Positions 1 through 5,893 of a stretch of DNA of 6,551 nucleotides are shown piece by piece (within the stretch, counting starts at the first letter, position 1; every line of letters begins with the position of its first letter). The notes below the pieces were generated by a model. That model was not told the DNA's origin. It saw nothing but the letters and a program-made list of their open reading frames with translations, and ran no database searches. Source of the stretch: Bacteroidota bacterium (GTDB lineage: Bacteria > Bacteroidota > Ignavibacteria > Ignavibacteriales > Melioribacteraceae); NCBI GenBank assembly GCA_021814855.1, contig JAKAHQ010000100.1, forward strand, positions 1 to 6,551, written 5' to 3'. Made by a program: the position numbers and the translations under genes.

Positions 1-1232
1 TTACGGTTGCTAATAAAGCTCAGAAGGAAAGCAGCTACAAATCTAAATTTCTTGCCAACATGAGCCATGAAGTGCGCACTCCTATGAATTCAATAATGGG
101 ATTTCTGACTCTCATCGAAAACGACATGATAGACGGGCAGCAGGAACTGCTCGACTTTGCGCGCGACACGAGAATGGCCGCAGAATCCCTGATGGATATC
201 ATTAATAATATTCTGGATATATCTAAGATTGAAGCCGGTAAGATGGAATTGGATGAAATCGAATTCGACTTGCGCGAGGAAATTAACAAAGCGCTTTCTA
301 TTGTAACTCTTACCGTAAAGACAAAAGGTCTGCAGCTGGAACATCACATTGACGAGAGCATTCCGAAACTTATTTACGGCGACCCGACAAGGTTTAGACA
401 AATTGTTCTCAATCTTCTTAGCAACGCCATAAAATATACCGAGCGCGGAAAAATTTCCCTCAACATTAAAGAGAAATCGAGATCAGAATCTTCTCTTGAA
501 GTGCTGGCTTCGGTTGAAGATTCCGGGCACGGAATTCCAAGCGATAAACTATCTATGCTCTTCGAACCTTACATACAGGTGAAAAGTAAAAAAGGGACAA
601 AGGAAGGAACCGGACTCGGGTTGGTTATTTCCAAAGAATTTGTCCGCTTAATGAACGGCGAGATTCATGTTGAAAGCAAGCTGGGCCAGGGTAGTAAATT
701 TTATTTCAACGTATTTTTCAAATTGTATCCCGGTATTCATTCCATTGCCGGGCAAACGGCTAAAGCAGAAAACGAAGTTGCAGTTGAATCCGCCGAAACA
801 GCCGCTTCTATTCCGCCGGTTCAAAAAGAAATGAAACCCGAAATGGAAAATCGCAAACGGTTATTACTGGTCGAAGACAATCCTATTAGTCAAAATTTGG
901 AAGTAAAAATTTTAAGAGAAGTAGGTTATGCCGTAGAGGCAGTTTCAAGCGGGCAGGAAGCAATTGAGTATGTCAAATCTGGCTCTTTCAACCTTGTATT
1001 GATGGATGTTGAAATGACCGATATGGACGGAATTACGGCTACTAAAAAAATTAGAGAACTAAACAGTGCCGAGGCAAAGATTCCTATCATTGCAGTAACA
1101 GCTCATTCAAGTATGAAAGATAGAGAAAGATGTTTGGCTGCGGGCATGGATGACTACATAGCCAAACCAATCAATATACACTTTCTAAAGATCACCATTG
1201 ATCAATGGCTGAACGCGCCTCATAGAGATTAA
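1..1232 (+). CDS. Hybrid sensor histidine kinase/response regulator, C-terminal part (5' end outside the window)
   Basis: This is the catalytic end of a two-component hybrid kinase, which autophosphorylates on histidine and passes the phosphate to its own receiver domain. The reading frame is open from base 3 with no start, so the sensor region lies upstream of the window. Counting from the Met codon at base 60 (internal, not the start), the H-box reads FLANMSHEVRTPMN with phospho-acceptor His3. The HATPase domain follows: N-box Asn118 and Asn122, G1 box DSGHG from Asp154, and G2 box GTGLGL from residue 183. An Ala/Glu/Pro-rich linker (about 225-265) leads to a receiver domain with acidic pair Glu272-Asp273, phospho-acceptor Asp316 (MDVEM), Thr347 and Lys369 (AKP). 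The protein ends soon after the receiver and has no Hpt domain, so relay onward would need a separate Hpt protein. All key residues are intact. The signal sensed and the output cannot be told from this fragment. Confidence 0.95.
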   Translation, partial: TVANKAQKESSYKSKFLANMSHEVRTPMNSIMGFLTLIENDMIDGQQELLDFARDTRMAAESLMDIINNILDISKIEAGKMELDEIEFDLREEINKALSIVTLTVKTKGLQLEHHIDESIPKLIYGDPTRFRQIVLNLLSNAIKYTERGKISLNIKEKSRSESSLEVLASVEDSGHGIPSDKLSMLFEPYIQVKSKKGTKEGTGLGLVISKEFVRLMNGEIHVESKLGQGSKFYFNVFFKLYPGIHSIAGQTAKAENEVAVESAETAASIPPVQKEMKPEMENRKRLLLVEDNPISQNLEVKILREVGYAVEAVSSGQEAIEYVKSGSFNLVLMDVEMTDMDGITATKKIRELNSAEAKIPIIAVTAHSSMKDRERCLAAGMDDYIAKPINIHFLKITIDQWLNAPHRD

Positions 1233-1233
1233 T

Positions 1234-1260
1234 AAAAATCCCGCCGAGACGGGATTTTTT
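1234..1260. terminator. Bidirectional intrinsic terminator between convergent kinase and rocD genes
   Basis: Two perfectly complementary 10-base arms (AAAAATCCCG at 1234-1243 and CGGGATTTTT at 1250-1259) enclose a 6-base loop. The GC core CCCG/CGGG is followed by a T-run on the plus strand and, because the left arm opens with five A, by a T-run on the minus strand too. It begins one base after the kinase stop codon and lies 23 bases beyond the rocD stop codon, so it can serve both genes. Confidence 0.85.
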
Positions 1261-1282
1261 ATTTCCGATCTTGAATAAAAAA

Positions 1283-2485
1283 TTACTCCATCATTAAAAC
1301 TTCGTTAATGCGAATTAGCGCCCAATCAATCTCATCCTTCTTAATAACGAGCGGCGGTGCAAATCTTATAACGTTTTCGTGCGTCTCCTTGCAGAGAATT
1401 CCTTTTTGCATAAGTGACTCGCAAAATCTTCTGGCTCCCTTGGCTTCCGGTTTTAATTCGACGCCGATGAATAATCCTTTGCCTCGTACTTCTTTTACAT
1501 GTGGAGATTTGATTTCTGTAAGCCGTGTTCTAAAATAATTACCGAGCTCGAAAGATTTTTCTACCAATTTTTCTTCCACGAGAACTTTTAAAGATTCTCT
1601 GGCAACTGCGGCGCCAAGAGGATTACCTCCAAAGGTAGAACCGTGATCGCCAGGATTGAATACCCCCAGCACTTCTTTGTTGGATAGAACTGCCGATACC
1701 GGGTAACACCCTCCCGATAATGCTTTGCCGATAATAACTGCATCGGGTCTGATGCCTTCGTACATAAATGCAAAAAGTTTTCCGCTTCTGCCTAACCCGC
1801 TTTGTATTTCATCTGCAATTAAGAGCACGTTATTCTTTTTGCAAAGATCGAATGCGGCTTTAAGATATCCTTCAGGCGGAACTACTACGCCGCCTTCGCC
1901 TTGAATCGGTTCTACAAGAAAGGCAATTGTATTAACCGTTATTGCATCTTCCAACGATTTTATGTTTCCGTACTCAACAATTTTGAAACCCGGTGTAAAT
2001 GGACCGAACCCGTCGCGGTATTGTTCTTCAGTTGAAAAACTTATTATGGTAATTGTTCTTCCGGCAAAATTATTTTTGCATACAATTATTTCGCCGCGGT
2101 TTTCCGGAATGCCTTTAACTTTGTATCCCCATTTTCTTGCCGCCTTTAATGCAGTCTCAACCGCTTCGGCGCCGGAGTTCATAGGCAGAGACATTTCGTA
2201 ACCGGTTAGTTCGCTCAACTCTTTATAGAGAAGCGGCAACTGGCTGTTGCGAAATGCTCGAGAAGTAAGCGTTACTTTATCGGCTTGATCTTTCAATGCA
2301 TTCACAATACGCGGATGGCAGTGCCCTTGATTAACCGCCGAGTAAGCGGCAAGGCAGTCAAGATATTTCTTGCCTTCTACATCATAAACCCAAACTCCTT
2401 CGGCGCGCTCAATTACAACATCCAGTGGGTGATAATTGTGTGCACCGAAATTTTCTTCAAGAGTTATAAAATCTTTTGTTACCAT
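1283..2485 (-). CDS. rocD: Ornithine aminotransferase (ornithine-oxo-acid transaminase)
   Basis: This PLP-dependent class III aminotransferase moves the delta-amino group of ornithine to 2-oxoglutarate, giving glutamate semialdehyde (in equilibrium with pyrroline-5-carboxylate) and glutamate. It links arginine/ornithine catabolism to proline and glutamate in the cytoplasm. At 400 residues it is full length for bacterial RocD. Family landmarks are present: NYHP (Tyr18), the AYSAVNQGHCHP block (Tyr48), NSGAEAVETALK (103-114), Arg143, VEPIQGEGG (191-199), DEIQSGLGRSG (225-235) with PLP-nitrogen partner Asp225, and Schiff-base Lys254 in IIGKALSGG. Arg374 in RFAPP probably binds the substrate carboxylate. 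The two early tyrosines are those that mark ornithine aminotransferase within class III, which argues against acetylornithine or GABA transaminase. The ATG has AGGAAAG five bases upstream (2491-2497 on the complement). No other arginine-catabolic gene adjoins it, so it appears monocistronic. Confidence 0.95.
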   Translation of the reverse strand: MVTKDFITLEENFGAHNYHPLDVVIERAEGVWVYDVEGKKYLDCLAAYSAVNQGHCHPRIVNALKDQADKVTLTSRAFRNSQLPLLYKELSELTGYEMSLPMNSGAEAVETALKAARKWGYKVKGIPENRGEIIVCKNNFAGRTITIISFSTEEQYRDGFGPFTPGFKIVEYGNIKSLEDAITVNTIAFLVEPIQGEGGVVVPPEGYLKAAFDLCKKNNVLLIADEIQSGLGRSGKLFAFMYEGIRPDAVIIGKALSGGCYPVSAVLSNKEVLGVFNPGDHGSTFGGNPLGAAVARESLKVLVEEKLVEKSFELGNYFRTRLTEIKSPHVKEVRGKGLFIGVELKPEAKGARRFCESLMQKGILCKETHENVIRFAPPLVIKKDEIDWALIRINEVLMME

Positions 2486-2544
2486 AAAAACTTTCCTGAA
2501 TGTGTGAGAAATATTATTAGTGATTCAAATTTAGAAAATCTTTC

Positions 2545-2573
2545 GGGATAGGAAGAAATGAAATTTTTATAAT
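2545..2573 (+). promoter_or_regulatory. Candidate sigma70-type promoter for the yjbQ operon
   Basis: A perfect TATAAT lies at 2568-2573. A weak -35 match, GGGATA (3 of 6 against TTGACA), sits at 2545-2550, 17 bases upstream. Transcription would begin near 2580 and give a leader of roughly 60 bases before the ATG at 2643. The site lies in the divergent spacer between rocD and yjbQ. The -35 box is poor and the region is AT-rich, so a chance match is possible. Confidence 0.4.
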
Positions 2574-2623
2574 CATTATTTATTGGATATTTTGCCAGTT
2601 GAATATGCTTTAATAATTTTATC

Positions 2624-2630
2624 GAGGAAA
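2624..2630 (+). promoter_or_regulatory. Probable ribosome binding site of yjbQ, with long spacing
   Basis: GAGGAAA at 2624-2630 is the only purine-rich Shine-Dalgarno match upstream of the ATG at 2643. The gap of 12 bases to the start is longer than the usual 5-9. It lies inside the longer frame that opens with TTG at 2583, and it supports starting at 2643 rather than at that TTG. Confidence 0.45.
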
Positions 2631-2642
2631 AAATCAATAGAA

Positions 2643-3068
2643 ATGGAAATTAAGACTCACACGATTTCGGTTAACACCAAGGGGGCGAACGACGTACTTG
2701 ATATTACAGGCGAGGTGCAAAAAATACTTCACGATTCGGGATTAAGCGAAGGCAGCGTTCTTCTTTTTGTGCCCGGTTCCACTGCCGGTTTAACTACTAT
2801 TGAATTTGAGCCGGGATTGCTAAAAGACTACCCGGAATTTTTTGAAAAAATTATTCCGTCCAAGTTAAAATATCATCATGATGAAACATGGGATGATGCA
2901 AACGGGTACGCGCATGTACGGGCATCGCTGCAAGGGCCGTCTCTCACTGTCCCGTTTTCAAAAAATAAGTTGATGCTGGGAACCTGGCAGCAAATTGTTC
3001 TAATCGATTTTGACAACCGTTCAAGAAAAAGAAATATTATTGTTCAATTAACCGGAAGCAGAAAGTGA
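2643..3068 (+). CDS. yjbQ: YjbQ / UPF0047 family protein
   Basis: This is a small soluble protein of the secondary thiamine-phosphate synthase-like (YjbQ, UPF0047) family. Members form trimers with a conserved metal-binding site. Weak thiamine-phosphate synthase activity has been reported for some, but the true role is unsettled. From the ATG at 2643 it has 141 residues, the normal family length. Family blocks in order are FVPGSTAGLTTIEFEPG (42-58), YHHDETWDDANGYAHVRA (77-94) with candidate metal ligands His78, His79 and His91, GPSLTVPF (98-105), and the signature LGTWQQIVLIDFDNRSR (112-128). It carries the PGST form rather than the PHTT form seen in E. coli YjbQ; from memory this is a recurring subfamily. 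The frame is open back to TTG at 2583, but those 20 extra residues do not resemble the family and overlap the promoter region. It is first in a coupled operon: its TGA overlaps the next start. Confidence 0.9.
   Translation: MEIKTHTISVNTKGANDVLDITGEVQKILHDSGLSEGSVLLFVPGSTAGLTTIEFEPGLLKDYPEFFEKIIPSKLKYHHDETWDDANGYAHVRASLQGPSLTVPFSKNKLMLGTWQQIVLIDFDNRSRKRNIIVQLTGSRK
3054..3058 (+). promoter_or_regulatory. Ribosome binding site supporting a GTG start
   Basis: GGAAG at 3054-3058 lies six bases before the GTG at 3065, inside the last codons of yjbQ. It decides the start of the zinc hydrolase. The next in-frame ATG (near 3168) would remove both the signal peptide and the metal-binding WGxxGH motif. 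Confidence 0.65.
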
Positions 3069-3895
3069 CTAAACTAAAATCATCTTTGACTATTTTTCTT
3101 TTGATACCTTCCTTAATTTCTTTTGGCTGGGGAGACGAAGGACACCAGACAATAACTCTTTTCGCAATGAAGTTAATTCCTCACCAAATGAAAATGCCCG
3201 ACAATATGGCTACGGCGATAGTCGAACATTCTATCGATCCGGATCACAGAAAGCGGGAAGATAAAACCGAGGGTCCAAAACATTTTATCGACATCGATTT
3301 TTATAAAGAGTTCCAGGACGGAAATATGATTATGTCCCGCGATTCCCTGGATAAAATCTACGGTGAAAAAGTTGTTACAAGAGAAGGGGTTCTTCCTTGG
3401 GCAACCGAAGATACTTATAGGGAACTTGTAAATGCTTTTAAAGCAAAAGACAGGGAAAAAATAATTCTTTACGCTTCAGACCTTGCCCATTATGTAGGCG
3501 ACGGGCACCAGCCGATGCATGAGACGGTTAATTATAACGGGCAGCTCTCTAATCAGAAAGGCGTGCACGCGCGTTATGAAAGCAATATGGTCAACGATTA
3601 CATCGACGAGATCAAATCTTCATTCGAAAAGCAAAAGCCGTTCTACGTAAAGGATCTTCAAAATTATATTTTCAATTATCTCTATGAATCCAATTCGTAT
3701 CTCGAAGTTCTTCTTTCCGCGGATAAATTTGCATCCGAGAAAACAGGCGGCCGGTTCGATAAAGAGTATTATAGACTTCTCTGGTTTAAAACAAAATATG
3801 TTACGGAAAATGAGTTCAACTCTGCTGCGTTAAGCCTGGCAAGTTTGATCTACTCGGCATGGCGCGACGCTGGCAAACCATCTTTGGGAAAATAA
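3065..3895 (+). CDS. Secreted zinc-dependent phospholipase C / S1-P1 nuclease-like hydrolase
   Basis: This is a 276-residue exported hydrolase of the superfamily holding fungal P1/S1 nuclease and Bacillus cereus phospholipase C, which cleave phosphodiester bonds with a trinuclear zinc centre. It starts at GTG; the first four bases (GTGA) include the yjbQ stop, implying translational coupling. A signal peptide (Lys3, Lys5, hydrophobic 8-18) should be cut after SFG at 21, leaving Trp22 as the mature N-terminus. That is required in this family, because the terminal amino group binds zinc. Ligands visible are Trp22 and His27 (WGDEGH), Asp58, His73 (KHFIDID), His142, Asp146 and His152 (AHYVGDGHQPMH), and His168 with Glu172 (GVHARYES). 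The Asp58-His73 spacing of 15 matches P1. Glu172, where P1 has Asp, and the GVHARYE context match B. cereus phospholipase C. Nuclease or phospholipase substrate preference is therefore undecided. Location is periplasmic or extracellular. Confidence 0.85.
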   Translation: MTKLKSSLTIFLLIPSLISFGWGDEGHQTITLFAMKLIPHQMKMPDNMATAIVEHSIDPDHRKREDKTEGPKHFIDIDFYKEFQDGNMIMSRDSLDKIYGEKVVTREGVLPWATEDTYRELVNAFKAKDREKIILYASDLAHYVGDGHQPMHETVNYNGQLSNQKGVHARYESNMVNDYIDEIKSSFEKQKPFYVKDLQNYIFNYLYESNSYLEVLLSADKFASEKTGGRFDKEYYRLLWFKTKYVTENEFNSAALSLASLIYSAWRDAGKPSLGK

Positions 3896-4431
3896 TGGCT
3901 GATAGAAAAAAATTCGTCACGGTTTTCGGAAGCTCAATTCCCAAACCCGGAGAAAACGAATATGAAATCGCTTATGGGCTCGGGAAAAATTTAGCTGCGC
4001 ACGGTTTGAATGTCTGCAGCGGAGGTTTCCAGGGAATTATGGATGCCGTTTCCAAAGGTGCAGTAGAAGCGGGCAGCGAGGCAGTAGGCGTTACATTGGA
4101 TATCTATAATGTCTCCGCAAGCAATTTTCTTACACGTCAAATAAAATGTCATACATTAGCCGACCGGTTGAAAAATCTTGTTGATATAGGCGATGCATAC
4201 ATTGTTCTTCAAGGCGGAACAGGAACACTGCTCGAACTTTCTCTTGTGTGGGAATACATGAATAAAAGCATGATCGACTTGAAACCGTTCGCTTGTCACG
4301 GCTTTATGTGGAAACAAATTGTCGACGTGATGGAAGATCAAATCCGCAGAGAGAAGAGGAAAAACGATTTGCTGAAATGTTTTGTTGATATCGACGATTG
4401 CGCGGATTATATAATTTCCGCTTTGAAGTAA
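3895..4431 (+). CDS. LOG family (SLOG superfamily) nucleotide-binding protein, possible nucleotide phosphoribohydrolase
   Basis: This is a cytoplasmic Rossmann-like protein of the LOG / lysine-decarboxylase-like family. Characterised members split (cytokinin) nucleoside 5'-monophosphates into base plus ribose 5-phosphate; the wider SLOG group binds nucleotide-derived ligands. From the ATG at 3895 it has 178 residues, typical of single-domain LOGs. Blocks are VTVFGSS (8-14), SGGFQGIMDAVSKGA (42-56), Arg91 in RLKNLVDIGDAYIVL, and QGGTGTLLE (106-114). The last corresponds to the family motif PGGxGTxxE, with Gln106 in place of Pro; the Arg and the motif Glu114 are kept. The start shares one base with the upstream stop (TAATG), with GGGAA at 3886-3890 as Shine-Dalgarno. 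An in-frame ATG at 3859 would add 12 residues lying inside the preceding gene and is less likely. It is the last gene of the operon, ending 9 bases from the convergent glycosyltransferase stop. Confidence 0.88.
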   Translation: MADRKKFVTVFGSSIPKPGENEYEIAYGLGKNLAAHGLNVCSGGFQGIMDAVSKGAVEAGSEAVGVTLDIYNVSASNFLTRQIKCHTLADRLKNLVDIGDAYIVLQGGTGTLLELSLVWEYMNKSMIDLKPFACHGFMWKQIVDVMEDQIRREKRKNDLLKCFVDIDDCADYIISALK

Positions 4432-4444
4432 AATTTTATTTTAC
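4428..4444. terminator. AT-rich inverted repeat spanning two convergent stop codons (weak terminator candidate)
   Basis: GTAAAAT (4428-4434) and ATTTTAC (4438-4444) form a perfect 7-base inverted repeat around TTT. Each arm contains the TAA stop of one convergent gene: the LOG gene on plus and the glycosyltransferase on minus. Only one G:C pair is present, so the hairpin would be unstable. It is the only symmetric element in the 9-base gap, where converging transcripts must end or overlap. Confidence 0.25.
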
Positions 4445-5508
4445 GCGACGCTTTCCAAAAAATCTTTCACGTTCTTGTAAACCGTCTCGGCGGATAACTC
4501 TTTAATGCATTTGAATTTTATATCGTTGAGAGAGCAGGTAAGAGGTTTGGGGGAATAAAAAAAACAGGGCGAGCAATCCAGGTTTAACGAAACAATTTTA
4601 TGTTTCGTGTTCCATGGCCGGATGTAATTTGTGTTTGTCGGACCTATTATTGCCACGACATTTAATTTTAATGCCGAAGCGATGTGCATCAAACTGGAAT
4701 CGTTGGTGACAAACACATTGCATCTTTTCATAACCGCAGCGGATTCTAAAAGTGTGGATGTTTGTACGCTCAATGCTCTATCAGAATTGATTTTTTTTAC
4801 AATGTTGTCCTTCAACTCATTTTCATCATTACCGCCGAAGACTAAAATCTTTGCGTTAAAATTTTCTATGAGTCTCCCGGCGAGTTCGGAAAATTTTTCC
4901 GGTTCCCATCTTCTCTTCTCATGGTTTTTTAAAGTGGAGCATCCGGGATGAAAACCAATGACAATATCACCTTCCGAAATCGAATTGGCTTTTAAATAAT
5001 TCTCGGCATATACCAGATCATCTTTATCCAATATCAAGTGAAGATCATGTATTGAAGGCGATTTCTTACCGGAAAATTTTTCACATAACAAGAAATTTTC
5101 CTCAACGTTGTGAAGATTATCGTTTTCCCTTATCGTAACGTTATTTAGGAAACCGAGATTTAAAAAATCTTTACGAAGATAATTTATTCCCAATCTTTTG
5201 GGCGAACCGATTAAAAAAGAAATCAAGTTATATTCTTTTCTGTTTGCCGGGTAGACATTTATAACTGCGTTGTATTTATTTCTTAAACCAAGTACAAACG
5301 ACAAGGATTTTAGTTTAGGGCTTTTTAGAAAATCAAAGAAGATTATGTTGTTTATCTGCGGCAATTTTTCATAAATGTTTTCAACCCCCTTAAACATTAC
5401 CAGTGCGTCTATTTGGCAATCGGGAAAATCCGATTTTAATTTTATTAACGAAGGAGTAAACATAAAAGCATCGCCGATTCCGGAAAGAGCAATTGCAAGA
5501 ATTTTCAT
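4441..5508 (-). CDS. Glycosyltransferase family 9 (heptosyltransferase-like)
   Basis: This GT-B fold enzyme of family GT9 transfers heptose or a similar sugar from a nucleotide donor to lipopolysaccharide core or another envelope glycan, on the cytoplasmic face of the inner membrane. Its 355 residues are full length. The N-terminal MKILAIALSGIGDAFMFTPSL matches the GT9 opening, with GIGD at 10-13 and the conserved Asp13 that acts as catalytic base in WaaC. The donor half shows IGFHPGCS (184-191), the KRRWEPEKF segment (198-206), LVFGGNDE (222-229), TNDSSLMHIASAL (268-280) with Asp270, and IIGPTN (287-292). Near the C-terminus four cysteines (312, 315, 325, 334) are spaced C-x2-C-x9-C-x8-C. 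The substrate cannot be assigned. The ATG has AGGA five bases upstream (complement of 5514-5517). It lies 43 bases behind a small same-strand gene and is probably co-transcribed with it. Confidence 0.92.
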   Translation of the reverse strand: MKILAIALSGIGDAFMFTPSLIKLKSDFPDCQIDALVMFKGVENIYEKLPQINNIIFFDFLKSPKLKSLSFVLGLRNKYNAVINVYPANRKEYNLISFLIGSPKRLGINYLRKDFLNLGFLNNVTIRENDNLHNVEENFLLCEKFSGKKSPSIHDLHLILDKDDLVYAENYLKANSISEGDIVIGFHPGCSTLKNHEKRRWEPEKFSELAGRLIENFNAKILVFGGNDENELKDNIVKKINSDRALSVQTSTLLESAAVMKRCNVFVTNDSSLMHIASALKLNVVAIIGPTNTNYIRPWNTKHKIVSLNLDCSPCFFYSPKPLTCSLNDIKFKCIKELSAETVYKNVKDFLESVA

Positions 5509-5551
5509 GAGTGTCCTATTGGTTTGATGTTTACAAAATTATAAAAGGCAA

Positions 5552-5791
5552 TTAATTCTCCGCATCGTTTTGCGGCGGCTTGCTGAAAAACTGATCGTAA
5601 TTTTTCCGTTCCCGGTTCAGGTGATACTTCTCGTGAAGTTTTACCAATCGTTGCATAGAAAGTTTATCCAGGTCTTCGTCGTCTTTATGCCGTTTTAAAA
5701 GCATCTTATAGTCTTCCAGCTCTTTCGGCTCAAATTTTCTTTCGTATCGTTTAAGAACGTCGAAATAATTTTTTTGTTCTCTGGAACTCAT
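5552..5791 (-). CDS. Small highly charged protein of unknown function (79 residues)
   Basis: I do not recognise this protein. It is extremely charged, with 19 Lys/Arg and 17 Asp/Glu, and it contains no Gly, Ile, Thr, Cys or Trp and only one Ala. This indicates an extended, largely helical soluble protein with possible coiled-coil character over about residues 1-64, then a short polar tail with Pro-Pro at 72-73. There is no signal peptide or membrane segment. I think it is real because it fills the space between the divergent glycosyltransferase and the GT9 gene, sits 43 bases upstream of GT9 on the same strand, and has a promoter-like sequence ahead of it. Against it, the ATG has no visible Shine-Dalgarno, and no other in-frame ATG or GTG lies upstream before a stop. 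Its location suggests an accessory role for the glycosyltransferase, but that rests on position alone. Confidence 0.65.
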   Translation of the reverse strand: MSSREQKNYFDVLKRYERKFEPKELEDYKMLLKRHKDDEDLDKLSMQRLVKLHEKYHLNRERKNYDQFFSKPPQNDAEN

Positions 5792-5814
5792 AATTAACTG
5801 TTGGTTTAAGACTA

Positions 5815-5842
5815 TTCATAATGAAATTAATTAAAAAGTAAA
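5815..5842 (-). promoter_or_regulatory. Candidate promoter for the small protein / GT9 transcription unit
   Basis: Read on the minus strand, TTTACT (complement of 5837-5842; 4 of 6 against TTGACA) is followed after 16 bases by TATGAA (complement of 5815-5820; 4 of 6 against TATAAT). Transcription would start roughly 20 bases upstream of the ATG at 5791. The spacer is very AT-rich, so confidence is limited. Confidence 0.3.
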
Positions 5843-5860
5843 ACAATAAACAACTATATT
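5831..5860 (+). promoter_or_regulatory. Candidate promoter for the GT2 gene, overlapping the divergent one
   Basis: TTAAAA (5831-5836; 4 of 6) and TATATT (5855-5860; 5 of 6) are separated by 18 bases on the plus strand, upstream of the ATG at 5894. The upstream element overlaps the -35 box proposed for the opposite strand, so the two transcription units could compete or be co-regulated. The match is only moderate in an AT-rich spacer. Confidence 0.3.
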
Positions 5861-5893
5861 TACCACTTAAAAATTAGCGTCGGGTAGGTTTTT

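Noticed and set aside
35..401. Open frames on the minus strand opposite the kinase (35-289 and 90-401)
   Set aside because: They lie wholly inside the histidine kinase frame, whose H-box and N-box motifs are unambiguous, and their products have no family features.
2511..2516. TAATAT on the minus strand as a -10 box for rocD
   Set aside because: It is well placed for the rocD start, but the sequence at the -35 distance (ATTTTC) matches consensus at about one position, so it is not supportable as a promoter.
1308..2551. Open frames overlapping rocD (1308-1538, 1962-2201 and 2285-2551 on plus; 1588-1773 in another minus frame)
   Set aside because: They are shadows of the strongly conserved ornithine aminotransferase frame. 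The one reaching 2551 covers the rocD start and ribosome binding site and has no family match I recognise.
3895..4431. LOG/SLOG protein as part of a nucleotide-sensing defence system next to a nuclease
   Set aside because: The neighbouring hydrolase carries a signal peptide and acts outside the cytoplasm. No TIR, Sir2, cyclase or other effector or sensor gene is present, so a defence reading is not supported.
4156..4951. Open frames antisense to the LOG gene (4156-4341, minus) and to the GT9 gene (4631-4951, plus)
   Set aside because: Both lie inside convincingly assigned genes and show no independent coding evidence.
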